DNA of 64,000 nucleotides from Siphonodentalium dalli (taxonomy: Eukaryota; Mollusca; Scaphopoda; Gadilida; Siphonodentaliidae): the NCBI GenBank assembly GCA_032622095.1, contig CP136066.1, positions 50,568,911 to 50,632,910 of the forward strand, in the 5' to 3' direction. This document shows positions 32,914-44,737 of this stretch, in pieces (the first letter of the stretch is position 1; the number at the start of each line of letters is the position of its first letter). The translations under genes and the position numbers were made by a program. Below the pieces are notes generated by a model that was not told where the DNA came from, ran no database searches, and saw only the letters and a program-made list of their open reading frames with translations.

Positions 32914-33033
32914 GTTGGGAAATCAGCTTCAAATATCACTGACTTAGGTCCACTTGCTAATCAGCTTGCTCGTGATTATAAAGAACTATCAAATGAATCG
33001 ATGGGTGCTTCCATGTTATCGACCAACCAAGAG
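32914..33033 (+). CDS. TLN: Talin exon 17 of window (R10)
   Basis: 120 nt, phase 0 to 0, 40 codons: VGKSASNITDLGPLANQLAR and ending MLSTNQE, matching human about 1872-1911. LGPLANQL is identical to vertebrate talin. The acceptor is GTCTTTTTTAG and the donor GAG|GTAGGT. The acceptor with its pyrimidine tract is duplicated about 1.66 kb upstream. Confidence 0.96.
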
Positions 33034-33446
33034 GTAGGTACTAAAAGAAGGGATGGATCACATTGTTTACATATTATATTTTAATGGCATTAGTTCAGTT
33101 TCGCTTACATTATATAGCTTTATACCACGATCAGGCATTTTACTAATGTGAGCATCGGTGGGATAAACATTTGCTCTGTCCGGCACTAACTGTGTATATC
33201 AGTATTACCCATATATAGATCGCTGTTTCTTTTCAATGAAATATTATATACACATAGTAGGAACTACAGACAGTTTTATATTTCGCGACCTTACCACAGA
33301 GGTCATGTTAGCCATATTAGGCGATGGCGAGTTCATTTTCTGCAATTCAAATCCAGTTGACACAAATTCACCGGTCAAGATTAAAATTTATAGACCATGC
33401 GTGTGAACTTGAGCCCTTTTCTAACCGAATATTGTTCTTAATTCAG

Positions 33447-33593
33447 CTGGCTCATCGACTGAGGACATGTGTACAAGATTTAGGAAAGAGTTGTATCCAG
33501 ATTGTCCAGGATGCTGGGAGTCTACAGGCCAATAGCAATGACCAATATGCAAAGAGGGATATGACTGAGCATGCTAGGAGCGTTCAAGAAAAA
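33447..33593 (+). CDS. TLN: Talin exon 18 of window (R10, first half of VBS3-like helix)
   Basis: 147 nt, phase 0 to 0, 49 codons: LAHRLRTCVQDLGKSCIQIV and ending HARSVQEK, about human 1912-1960. Codon 34 is a tyrosine aligned with human Y1945, the start of the vinculin-binding site 3 helix that continues into exon 19. The acceptor is CTTAATTCAG and the donor AAA|GTAAGA. Confidence 0.95.
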
Positions 33594-34465
33594 GTAAGAT
33601 ATTAAAGGGACAAAAGGTTCTCAAGAGTTTGGTAAAATATCTAAAATCACGAAATTATGTAAAAACATGATAATCAAGAACGAGAAAAAAAATGGAAAGC
33701 TTTTTTAAAAAAATTTATTAACACTTTACATTTTATATACATATACAATGTGTTAAGATTTATATGTGGTACAGATAATGAACAGGAATATTATTTATTA
33801 TCCGAAATGAATGTTTAAGATTATGTGAACACTAGCTGATGTGCCCGACTTTGTCTGGGCTATTTAGGGATTTCTTTGTGATCGCCTCTGTCTGGGCAGA
33901 TTATACAGCGTCTGGACAAACTGTTGTTCGATCGGTCCAGAAACATGTCTATATGAGCTTATATATGAGCGAGTTCCAGGTCAAGGACATGGCCGCACAT
34001 AAAATTGGACCCGCCCATATTGTTCCCGGGATCAAAGTAGAGTCAGATCCGTCAAGCAGTTTTTGAGTCTATAACACACACACATACATACATATACATA
34101 CATACAGACAGAAGTTCCAAAATATATAATAGATGAAGACGTCTGTGGTGGGGAAAGGGCGGTGGGGGTGGGTTCTGATATGGAAACTATATTGTCTTCT
34201 ATCAATTAAAGTTCTTTCTCGCACACACACACACACACACACATACATCTCTTATTTTCAGAATTATTTAATTCATTGAAACAACGTAAACAGTACATCA
34301 AATTTTACAACAATCATAGTTATAAACACGTATGAATATTTGTTGTTCTTAATTGTTCAATAACCTGATTTTGCAAGATAAAATAATTGCTACGTTTAAA
34401 TAAATAAATGTTAGTTTTATCCTTAAACATCGGCCATGTGTTTCACAGTCATTTACTATTTTCAG
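33594..34465. other. Intron with CA-rich microsatellites only
   Basis: ACACACACATACATACATAT near 34075-34112 and a CA run at 34216-34247. Nothing else recognised. Confidence 0.6.
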
Positions 34466-34632
34466 GTTTCGTATATCCTAGCAGCTCTGCAGGCGAGTTC
34501 ACGAGGTACACAGGCTTGCATCAATGCTGCTAGTACCGTTAGCGGCATCATTGGTGACCTTGATACAACCATCATGTTTGCAACTGCTGGAACCCTTAAT
34601 GCTGAGGGCGATGACAGCTTTGCTGACCACAG
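34466..34632 (+). CDS. TLN: Talin exon 19 of window (R10 end, R11 start)
   Basis: 167 nt, phase 0 to 2. It opens VSYILAALQASSRGTQACIN and includes GDLDTTIMFATAGTLN and ends FADH(R), matching human about 1961-2016. Its first helix completes the VBS3-like vinculin site. The acceptor is CTATTTTCAG; the donor CACAG|GTATAA splits arginine. The 3' end and donor are duplicated downstream at about 34750-34797, and the frame between the two donors is open. Confidence 0.97.
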
Positions 34633-34788
34633 GTATAAAACTAGTTCACATATATACTGTCTTCTCTCTCTCTTTCTCTACCTCTTCCTTCCTCCCTTTG
34701 CCTCTTTCTCCCTCTCCCCTTCGCCTCTCTATCCCATTGATCCCAAAATGTTGAACGCTGAGGGCGATGACAGATTTGCTGATCACAG
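34633..34788 (+). other. Possible in-frame 3' extension of exon 19 (duplicated donor)
   Basis: The exon 19 end (LNAEGDDxFADHR followed by GTATAA) recurs so that a second donor follows 34788. Between the two donors lie 156 nt, exactly 52 codons, with no stop in the talin frame. Use of the second donor would add a Leu/Pro/Ser/Phe-rich stretch from CT-rich intron plus a repeat of LNAEGDDRFADHR inside R11. Whether it is used is unknown; the insert would probably disturb the bundle. Confidence 0.35.
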
Positions 34789-34987
34789 GTATAAGACTAA
34801 TGCACAAATATATTCTCCTATCTATCTCTCTCTACCTCTTTCTCCCTCTTTATCTCCCCCTACGTCTGATAGAGTTATTTATGTAGCTTGTTGTGCATTT
34901 GTTGAGAGTTAACGAAAAACACCCAATGTGAACCTCGACGTAATGTAATCGTCAAATCAGTTCAAATTTTTCATGCATATTTTCCAG

Positions 34988-35171
34988 GGAGAATATTCTG
35001 AAGACAGCCAAAGCTTTGGTTGAGGACACTAAAACTCTGGTGGCAGGAGCCGCATCCAATCAGGAACAGCTGGCTACTGCTGCCCAAATGGCTGTGAAAA
35101 CTATCACACGATTGGCTGATGTGGTCAAATTTGGTGCAGGATCACTGGGATCTGACCAATCAGAGGCACAG
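34988..35171 (+). CDS. TLN: Talin exon 20 of window (R11)
   Basis: 184 nt: one base finishing the split arginine, then 61 codons (ENILKTAKALVEDTKTLVAG, then TITRLADVVKFGAGSLG), matching human about 2017-2077. The acceptor is ATTTTCCAG and the donor CAG|GTATAG. Very well conserved R11 helices. Confidence 0.97.
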
Positions 35172-35306
35172 GTATAGTTCACCTTTATTTATGATTTGTT
35201 CAAGTCACCAGTTCGAGAGCTTATATCTTCAAACTTTAAGTGCCATCAGCTATCAACTTTCAGAGGATGCATGCGAACGCCAGACATTGGCACATATCGA
35301 TAAAGA

Positions 35307-35766
35307 CAAGCCTGAGTTTAATGTTCATGTCATTTGCAGAATAAGGTCCCCAGAGGGTTAATTTAGTGACGCTATCCCACACAGTGGGCTAGAATCACCA
35401 AATTCACCCTCTGGGTACCCCATTCTGCATGGCCTCATCTGCTATGGGAAACATAGACTCAGATTGAAGTTCCCAAATGGTGAATATTGTGATGTACACC
35501 CATTGGAAACCTCAATTATGCAATGCATCATCTGCCAATTTGGGGATATAGAGAAACTAAACTAAAAAAGGAATAGAATCTATGTGAAGAAGTTTCCATA
35601 GAAATTTGATAATAAAGAAACTTTCCAGAGAAAATGAGGCCTAAGCAGAATGAGGTCCCTAGAGGGTGAATTTAGTTATGCTAGCCCGCTATGTGGGATA
35701 GCGTCACTAAATTCGCCCTATGGGGACCTCATTCTGCAAATGACAAGTACACTAAACACAGGCTTG
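35307..35766. mobile_element. Family B element
   Basis: CAAGCCTGAGTTTAATGTTC to ACACTAAACACAGGCTTG, both palindromes present; intermediate between B and B2 in the centre. Confidence 0.75.
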
Positions 35767-36135
35767 GTCATCTGACCATTGGTAGCTTCAGCGCATGAAA
35801 TTTTAAAATTCTCAATATAAACCTTCCTAATGTATTTGCATAGGATTGTGTAAATTTCAAAATGCTAAATTTCTCCTAATCTTCCTAAGGGAGAACCCTA
35901 CAAAGGTTTTCGTATGCAAATTAATTGTTTATTTGCCAAAATATATTGGGGAGCTTGAAAACTACGTGTGATATATTGTACAAAATAAAATTAATCATCA
36001 GTGTCAGTCTTCAATTTATAATTTAAAAAATACAATTATTGTCAACATTTTACTACATATATAGAAGGAATTGAAAAATATAACATACATTGCTATTATA
36101 GGGTTTGTTTTGCTAATTCCGCCCTATTATTTTAG

Positions 36136-36261
36136 GTGTTGCTGATTAACGCAGTTAAGGATGTTGCATCAGCATTAGCAGATCTGATTAGTGCAACCAA
36201 GAATGCATCGGGGAAGAGCGTTAATGACCCAGCTATGATGCATCTGAAGGAATCGGCAAAG
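36136..36261 (+). CDS. TLN: Talin exon 21 of window (R11)
   Basis: 126 nt, phase 0 to 0, 42 codons: VLLINAVKDVASALADLISA and ending HLKESAK, about human 2078-2119. The acceptor is ATTATTTTAG and the donor AAG|GTATGT. It precedes the largest intron of the window (36262-51076), which contains two phase-compatible candidate extra exons. Confidence 0.96.
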
Positions 36262-36597
36262 GTATGTGGCCGAGGCAGGGTTAAATGTCACTAATCCGCA
36301 GCTCAATGGACAGTGGGAAACAAACTTAGTTCTCATTCATCAATTACCTCAAACAGTAGAGAGTTTCAGTTATATGTACATGTGATGTGAGTGTCCATTA
36401 CCTATAACAAAGAATTTCTTGAGCAACTGTGATACCAAGATTATTGTATGACTCAATGCTGGGCAAAGAACATAACATAACATACTGACAAGGAGTAGAA
36501 TCATAACTCATACTTCAAGCAAGATTCCTGCAAAAAGCTATTTTCTGTGACAAAAACTGTCAATAGAAATATGTTGCTGGAAACAGAAACATGTTCT

Positions 36598-36812
36598 TTA
36601 ACCCTTTCAGTGCCAAGTCCTATTTTTGTATCAACCCATATTTCCTTGATCATTTTTCAAATTTATTGATTATAATAATGTGATACATTGATGGAAAGAG
36701 CTCTTAGAGCTCTTTCCATCAATGTATCACATTATTATAATCAATAAATTTGAAAAATGATCAAGGAAATATGGGTTGATACAAAAATCGGACTTGGCAC
36801 TGAAAGGGTTAA
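36598..36812. mobile_element. Family D element with its own long palindrome
   Basis: TTAACCCTTTCAGTGCCAAG to CTTGGCACTGAAAGGGTTAA. The whole element is one hairpin centred on AAAGAGCTCTTAGAGCTCTTT; no A-type hairpin. Confidence 0.85.
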
Positions 36813-37100
36813 AAATGTTCCGGCTTTTAGAATAAATTACCACAAGTTTCCATCTGTCCATGGTGTTTGTGTATTCAGTGACTATTTCAGCATGTCGACA
36901 CTGTTGGCTGGTGCCATTTGGCTGTGCTATGTGTGATCTGCACAACTACGTTGTTGGAACTAATAAAGAATCCACATTTAAAACACATATTAATTTCTAT
37001 AAGGTAATATTTCAGGCAAATTGTCCACTTAAAGAAGTTAATATTCAACTATTTTCGTGAAAAAAAACTTGACCAATGTTATACCCTATTAGGAGACTCA

Positions 37101-37500
37101 ACACTTAATTAGCTAATTAGTATTTATTACACTCCTATGCATGATTCCCATTGAAAATGCCGTTAATTCATTATTTCATTTCTCGTGACGTCATTGATGT
37201 TACATTGCTTACTGATCTAGACTGAATTTTCGATGGTTAATCTTTCTCCACATCGGGACTTTCTTGCATTAATTCTGAGTGTTTTAATCATATTTGGCGA
37301 ACCAAATTGATGCAGAAGTGTAATAAATAGAGTAATCATTAGTTCCGAGAATTACATTAAATAATTAACTCGAGGTGAGAGACATTCAGGTAAGAAACTT
37401 GTGTGCTAACACGCAGTCATTTCTTACCAACATCTCTCGCCTCGTTTGAATTATTTAATGTAATTCTCTAAACCAATTGATTAATCGCTATATAATTAGC
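37101..37500. repeat. Dispersed repeat with internal hairpin (copy 1)
   Basis: TATTACACTCCTATGC, GGTTAATCTTTCTCCACATC and TCCGAGAATTAC motifs recur at 59955-60310. The inner part AACTCGAGGTGAGAGACATT pairs with its complement downstream. Confidence 0.75.
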
Positions 37501-38288
37501 ACTCCGTGGTATTGTTAGATCCCATATCGGCATCCAGAAAGGTATCTTATAAGAATAATAATGTTATCTACCCTTCTGTAATCAACATTGGTGAAATTAG
37601 TTAAATTAAGCAAGGATATTCATTGTGTGAATCTGAAGTGTTCCACATTAATAGTTTAAAGTAGAACTAAATTGAAAAAATAAACTAATCAATTTTGTTC
37701 TTAATTATTCACTTGTTATTTTCAACTTTTTTTACATCTGAAAACGTTTGAATGAGAATTTATGTTACTTATTTTTCTTAATTTAGTTTTATTTTTGTTC
37801 ACTTGTCATGGAAACGTACCCCTTGAAATATTCCAACATGTTAATATTACAAAACATGTGTGAGAAAAAAATATGAATAGTTGAACCAAATGATGCCCAA
37901 ATCAAAATTCATGAAAACTAGTCAAAAATGTTAAGATCATAGAATGCAGTAGTTTAAAATTGCATTTCCGAAAAAATGGGACTCAAAAGAGGTTTTTCAG
38001 ACAGAAACTTTAAAATAGTGACGTAAAACTGACTAAAAAATGGCAATAGTTTTTCCCAATGTTGATCCTTCTCAGTACATGTAACCTATATGTGACTAAT
38101 ATCAACCTTTGTTGTTTTTTTATTGAGCTCTGCGCTAGTCTTTGCAGCTGACACTTTGCTTCGCTGTTGCCTGAGTGTTGTTTTTTCCCACAATTCCATT
38201 GTGTTGCCTGGCAACTCTAGCATGGAAGTGTTGTGCTATTTTCTCTGTGATAGTTTTAGAAACACTTTATGGCTTAGTTGCGCGGGCC

Positions 38289-38396
38289 ATGCATCGATTA
38301 TTTCGGAGTCGCGCCTGTCATCTAGATACTGTCCACGATCACCACACTCCGTATCATCCACGTGGAATGCTCCATAGAACAGACAATCCAAACCAG
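38289..38396 (+). CDS. Candidate internal (alternative first) exon in the 14.8-kb intron
   Basis: An ATG with G at -3 (GGGCCATGC) opens 36 codons starting MHRLFRSRACHLDTVHDHH and ending NPNQ, followed by CAG|GTAAAT. The donor phase is 0, so it would splice in frame to exon 22 and give a short talin made of the end of R11, R12 and R13. The block (about 38220-38396) is visibly richer in G+C and CpG than the surrounding intron. No in-frame phase-0 acceptor precedes it, which argues for a first exon rather than a cassette. Vertebrate TLN2 is known to have internal promoters that give shortened products; homology is not claimed. No recognised domain. Confidence 0.3.
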
Positions 38397-38476
38397 GTAA
38401 ATTTGCTTTCTATTACACCTTCCCTAAATTGTATATCTGAACAAACTTGTCATGCTTTCAAATTCCAAAAGAAGTC

Positions 38477-38866
38477 TTAACCCTTTACCCAACAGAAGGG
38501 CCCTGTGCCAATGCATTCTCTTATATATGCGAGTCGACCATAGGTCGCCTCGCATATATAAGAGAATGCATTGGCTTAACACATTAAAAATTATAAAATT
38601 GTTAAAGAATGTAAGAAAAAATGGTAAAAAGTGTTTAAAACAGATTTTTTTTAGGCCAATGCATTCTCTTATATATGCGAGGCGACCTATGGTCGACTCG
38701 CATATATAAGAGAATGCATTGGCACAGGGCATAACTGTAACCATCACAATGTGGTCAATGAGCCGGTTCCAATGATACCCATATGTGTATGGTTCTATTG
38801 AGACAGACCGAAGATATTTTAGGCTGTTGAAGCTTTATTTGGCTGGTTTGTTGGGTAAAGGGTTAA
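38477..38866. mobile_element. Family A element, full length
   Basis: TTAACCCTTTACCCAACAGA to TTGGGTAAAGGGTTAA; 80 bases after the candidate first exon. Confidence 0.85.
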
Positions 38867-39650
38867 AGGGACTCTAGGCCTTCGAAGTGGGTTCATGCTA
38901 AATAACCTAAAAACCACTAAAACAACTATCATCAACAAATACATGAAAAAAAAAGATTAATAACTCTCCATTACTGATATTCGCTTGTCAAATTCATTTT
39001 GTTGTGTAAACATTACTGTTACAGTGGAATGACCAATAAAAGTCATTGGAAAACATTCTGAACATCATATTCAGACTGAAATACTCAGTACACTATTAGC
39101 AATGTTTGTTGAGAAATCACTGTAACAGTTTTCTTTTACATAAAAAAAGGTTTCAACATGTGAAATTAAATTTTCATTAATGAATATAGGAACATATTTT
39201 ATATATTTCTCCATGTTCTTCTTAGTGGTGATGTTTTTACTGACTTATATATTTTTTGCCCATTTACCCACTTCGAGTGCCTTGGGTCCCTTTAAAAATC
39301 TAAAAATGCTGTACAGGCAACCAGTTTCTTATAGGCTATGAATAAAGCGCTTGTCATTGTTTTATGTATTATTTGAGAGACATCATAGAAATTATTATTT
39401 GCAAGAAAGTTTTTTGACAAGTTTGGTCAGATCTATTTTAACACACACATTTTATCATCTGCTATACTGACAATAGGCAGGTGTTAAAAACAATTCGCAT
39501 GTTATAGTTTGGTTTATGTACATGATATTTGCTGTATGACTTAGATACCTTTAATTTGTTCCAAACTTGAGGCCACAAAAATTCATTGTTTCATTAATCA
39601 GGGCAATATTCTTCTAAAATGTGCACAAGTGGGTGTGAATTAATCCATTG

Positions 39651-39894
39651 TTAACCCTTCCATGACTTCAACTTTCTAAAATGTTGCGAAAAACCTGTGC
39701 CAATGCATTCTCTTAGGGAGTCTCTCATATATAAGAGAATACATTGGCCTAACAATATTTACCATGACCTTGTAAGCTAGTGCATTCTCATATATATGCG
39801 AGGTTCCCTTTGGGAGAATCACATATATAAGAGAATGCACTTGCCCAGGATCTTTAATGTTGCGCCAGCACAGCTCCCATCATGAAAGGGTTAA
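39651..39894. mobile_element. Family C element
   Basis: TTAACCCTTCCATGACTTCA to CATCATGAAAGGGTTAA; first hairpin shortened. Confidence 0.75.
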
Positions 39895-40926
39895 CATACT
39901 GATATAATTTCGTGACTGAGGCACCAGTATGTTGTCAATTTGTATACATCATTGGGGTATAAAAATGATTACATTGAACAAGGGAATCTTCCGCAACCCC
40001 AGCAAAATGTTTCACATCACGTCAAATTTGTCCGGCCTCATTTAAAAAATTTGAGGATGAATTTCATCATTATTTATTTTTTTATCGGAACTGCTTCTGC
40101 AGTTGTTTTCAGAATGTAGTGTTATCAATCTACCAATGTATATAATCAAATTGGATTAAATTGCGTGAATTGGATTATTGTACCATAGTATATTATTTAT
40201 TGATTCAAAAGATACCCGTATTTTTATAGTTTTGAAGCAAACATCATGTATTGACGCCACCTTTAGGTTGTTGCTATTCAGTTGATTTCTTGTCTAACAC
40301 ACCACATTTCAGTGAAGGTTATTCCTTTATCACAATTTTTCTATTTTATTTCACACAATGATGCAGCGCAATATGAAGTAAAAAATTACTAAAAATGTAT
40401 GTTCGGATTCTTTGTCTTGTCGAGGTCAGAATTAACAGACTCAACATAGGTAACATATTGTAGAATCAGGTTTCAATCAAATTGTACATTTATAGCTATG
40501 AACAGAGTAAGACATATTGTGGACTTATTTCATTGAATAAAACCAATCTGTTAGTATCCAAACACTGTCCCCAGAAAGAATGCAGGAATGAACTTAGATT
40601 GTCGAAAATTCCAACCACATCGACTACCATTTCAGAGAAAACAACGGTTGAACTATGCACAAATATAAATATTTACTAATTTATTCGGGACACATTATTG
40701 GGCATAAACATTACAGCAATGATTGCGCCAATAATAGTCACTGCATGTAAGTCCTTTATAACATTGACTCTGTTTTCTATCTATTTGGATATAAAATTTA
40801 TGAAAATAACTTATTTTGGCATAATTATTTGTTATTCCATTCAGAACAACTGATCAGTTTGCATTCAGTTTCCAAAAATAAAGTGACATAGATTCGGCAC
40901 GATCTCAGTGTTTATCAGCAATATTT
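39895..40926. other. Intron sequence without recognised features
   Basis: AT-rich; no exon-like or repeat structure recognised. Confidence 0.45.
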
Positions 40927-41745
40927 AAAGATGGATTATCTCTTCCTAATTGCGTTTTATATAGTTTCCGGGGTATAAAATAATAAATATGAGTCGAAGA
41001 CACCTGTCATATGAGTGGAAGATCCCTGTCACGAAATGCTTCTATCAATTAATATTGATTTTATATTGATATCTATATATATAACCGCGTTGTCTCTGTA
41101 TGTGTGTATCTGTGGGGGTGTATGTATAACTCGGTCATGCTTTTGGCGTGTTTATAACTTTTCACACTTAAAAACGTCCATTTTAGCCCATATTTGGAAC
41201 ATACAATGTGACACATCTTAGAATATGACACGAAAATGCTTAGGCTGATCGGTTAAAGATGACCTGAGATATAGCAAATTTTCCATGGGTCGCAATGGCG
41301 AAATTTCCATCGCCATTTACCAGTGATTTGGCATATGAAAGCACAAGCGTCGCTGAGAGCATTAAGAGAACTCTATAGCGATCTATGTCCTGCATAAAGA
41401 TAGAGTTATGCTGCTTCCATCAGTAAACCGACAAAATTCCAAAGACCCATCACTTTTGATGGGTAATCCCCAAGTTTTCTTATATAATGTGATAATCAAG
41501 TGGAAAATGTTTTCATTACTATTTTTTATCTCAGAGATAGTGTTCTCCCGCTTACTTCGCTCCTCAAGCCGTAAAATGTCTCAAATTGATCATATGTGTT
41601 ATACCTGAAATTCTAAATAAAATCATTATTAATTGATAGAAGTGTTTCCAGACAGGGGTATTCAATTCATATTTATATTTTATACCCAGGAAACTATATA
41701 AATCTTGTTATATGAAGAGATAGATCATCTTTAAACATGAGTATG
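40927..41745. mobile_element. Family H element, about 0.8 kb with long inverted ends
   Basis: AAAGATGGATTATCTCTTCC, TATATAGTTTCCGGGGTATA and TTCTATCAATTAATATTGAT at the left are mirrored at the right end near 41630-41745. No transposase frame seen. Confidence 0.7.
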
Positions 41746-41853
41746 CAGTAGAAGAATCTTGTGAATATTTTGGGCACATTTCCATTTTTTGGGCATGACA
41801 TTTTAGCAATTCCAATTTGGGCAAATAATATAAGGCCTCAAATTTCTTCCAGA

Positions 41854-42069
41854 TACAGTAATGCCCTAATTAATCGACTCCTTAACCACTGCAGAATTAT
41901 GGGTAACATTTCAGGATTTAGTCGGAAATATGACTTGTTGCATTCATCGGAAAGCTCTCACTGAAAGCTTTCGGATGAATGGCAACAAGCCATATTTTCG
42001 ACTAAATCCGGAAAAGTTACCCATAATTCTGCTATGGTTAAGGAGTCGATTAATTAGGGCATTACTGTA
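41854..42069. mobile_element. Family E palindromic element
   Basis: TACAGTAATGCCCTAATTAA to GGGCATTACTGTA; centre AAAGCTCTCACTGAAAGCTTT. Confidence 0.85.
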
Positions 42070-42167
42070 GTCTCTCTTAGATAAGATGTTGGCTATTATT
42101 CAATTCAATAATTTTATTTTAGATATCAGAGAGGACATAATGAGAGTCTGGAGTCCTGAGTACATCT

Positions 42168-42570
42168 TTAACCCTTTCCTTACTAAATGGATTCTCCCGC
42201 CCTGTTATAAAAGTAAATGTCGGAATGGTCTGTTAATCATTTGGAGGGGTGTTCAGTAAAAGTGAGCAAATGACAATGTGACATAAAGATAATACAAGTG
42301 CAGAAGAATTCCTATTCATTGGCGGGAAATGTTCAGATAATGGTTGTTTGTTGAACTTATTATCTGAACATTTCCAAAGGGAACTACAGTCGGAAATATG
42401 GCTTGTTGACATTCATCGGAAAGCTCTCACAGAGCTTTCCGATGAATGGCAACAAGCCATATTTCCACTAAATCCTGAAAAATTACCCATAATTCTACTG
42501 TGGGTTAAGGAGTTGATTATTTAGGACATTACTGTACTCATCAATGAGTATACAGTATAGAAAGGGTAAA
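42168..42570. mobile_element. Family F element with a nested family E piece
   Basis: TTAACCCTTTCCTTACTAAA to ACAGTATAGAAAGGGTAAA. The E sequence at 42385-42536 splits GGGAACTAC from TACTCATCAATGAG. Confidence 0.75.
42385..42536. mobile_element. Family E element, left arm shortened
   Basis: TACAGTCGGAAATATGGC start lacks about 60 bases of the usual left arm; right end GACATTACTGTA. Confidence 0.8.
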
Positions 42571-43503
42571 TCCCTGTTAATATAATGTGGAGTTATTAGT
42601 CGGTTCTCAATTTTACAAGATCCATTTATCTCCCTTTTATCAAAAATGAATATTGTAATATCCCGAAGTTTATTTCATCGTGGGTATTACCGATATTCAT
42701 CTATTCTCTTTCAGATTCGTCTGGTCTGGTAACCACAAGATAAGTCACCTGATCAATTGAAGCGATTTCGTCGGCATGAAAAAGGAAGAAGTGCCCGTAG
42801 CATTGTTTGTTGTGAAATTGCACTGTTCTTGATATTTGTTACATTTTTCACTGTTGATTGACCAAAAAAAAAAAACCCAATTTCCTTTTAAAGCTTTTGA
42901 ATCACTCATTGGTAATGCTAAAATTTGTAGTATCATATTTAGTATCCTACTTGAAAGGATGAATGGATTTCAATCCCTTTCATGACTTCCCCATTCTTCA
43001 CTAAAACATGACAGACTTAGAAAATTTCATTCACCATCATGTGTTTATTTTGAATAAAAAAGAAGCCATTGGTTTCAACATTTAAATTTCTCAATCTGTT
43101 CTCTGTTTTTGTTTGGTTGCATAGCGTACATTGATTTTCATATCAAAAGCAACATTTAGTTTTTACAACTTCATTTTTTAAATTATCAGGTATCATATAT
43201 CAGTGAAAATAGCATTCAATATTTAATAGACATGACAATGAAGTCTGCCTTTTGTCAGTAAATAATTATATACTTCAAATGTTCCTGAATTAACATCCTC
43301 TTATTAAATTTTCATGCTGAAATTAACGTACATCCATTTTCAACCTAATTTCAGCAGCTAACCACGAATGATAGCATTTGATAAATTCATTCATCTCGCG
43401 TGATTTTTTTTTTTTTAATTGTAATTTTCTTATGTAGACTCTGAAAAAAGTTGAAAGTAAATTGTTGTTGTTATAACCCAAGTTTTGTGTTGGACACCTG
43501 GCT
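42571..43503. other. Intron sequence without recognised features
   Basis: AT-rich with short poly-A and poly-T; no exon or element recognised. Confidence 0.45.
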
Positions 43504-43893
43504 TTAACCCTTTACCCAACAGAACGACCCTGTGCCAATGCATTCTCTTATATATGCGAGTCGACCATAGGTCGCCTCACATATATAAGAGAATGCATTG
43601 GCTTAACACATTAAAAATTATAAAATTGTTAAAGAATGTAAAAAAAAATGGTAAAAAGTGTTAAAAAAAGATTTTTTTTAGGCCAATGCATTCTCTTATA
43701 TATGCGAGGCGACCTATGGTCGACTCGCATATATAAGAGAATGCATTGGCACAGGGCATAACTGTAACTATCACAATGTGGTCAAGGAGCCGGTTCCAAT
43801 GATACCCATATTTGTATGGTTCTATTGAGACAGACCGAAGATATTTTAGGCTGTTGAAGCTTTATTTGGCCGGTTTGTTGGGTAAAGGGTTAA
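43504..43893. mobile_element. Family A element, full length
   Basis: TTAACCCTTTACCCAACAGA to TTGGGTAAAGGGTTAA. Confidence 0.85.
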
Positions 43894-44028
43894 ATTGTTA
43901 GAAAGCCACTCACTCCTTCGTAAATTAATGTTAATGTGTTGTTTATTCTTGTGAGGCCTCTGTTATTACACAAGCTTTGTTACGTTTGTGAGTCGTCCTA
44001 TTTATAAAGGTTGTATGAGTGATAAACA

Positions 44029-44470
44029 TGCTTTGAAATAATATGTCTGACATTTGCTTAATGAGGTCCCCAGAGGGTGAATTTAATGATGCAATCCTGC
44101 AATGGGCTAGCATCACCAAATTCACCCTCTGGAACCTCATTCTGATTATTCCTCAACTGCTATGGGAGACCTAGGATTAGATTTAAGTTCCCCAGTTGAA
44201 GTTGGTGATGTTCACCCATTAGTCACCTCGTTTGTGCAATTTATCTTCTGCAAATTAAGGGATATAGAAACTGAACAAAAGAGAAAAAGTAACAAAAAAC
44301 AATGTTAATTTGAGACTATAGATACATGTACTTCCCAGAAGATGAGGCCTAAGCATAATGAGGTCCATAGAGGGTGAATTTGGTGATGCTAGCTTGCTGT
44401 GCGAGGTAGAATCACTATATTCACCCTCTGGGGACCGCATTCTTCAAATGTCAGACACACTATATCAAGA
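44029..44470. mobile_element. Family B element, long form
   Basis: GCTTTGAAATAATATGTCTG to CACACTATATCAAGAC, with the GGGATATAGAAACTGAACAA centre. Directly abuts the next B copy. Confidence 0.75.
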
Positions 44471-44723
44471 CCAAGCCTTGAAATAGTGTGTCTGTCATTT
44501 GCAGAATGAGGTCCCCAGAGGGTGAATTTAGTGATTCTACCCCAATAGCGGGCTAGCATCACCAAATTCACCCTCTGGGAACCTCATTCTGCTGAGGTGT
44601 AAGCAGAATGAGGTCCCCAGAGGGTAATTTGGTGATGCTAGCCCGCTATGTGGGGTAGCATCACTAAATTCACCCTCTGGGGACCTCATTCTGCAAATGA
44701 CAGACACACTATTTCAAGGCTTG
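44471..44723. mobile_element. Short family B element
   Basis: CAAGCCTTGAAATAGTGTGT to CACTATTTCAAGGCTTG. ATCAAGAC before and ATCAAGGC after suggest an 8-bp target duplication with one change. Confidence 0.8.
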
Positions 44724-44737
44724 ATCAAGGCTTGGCA

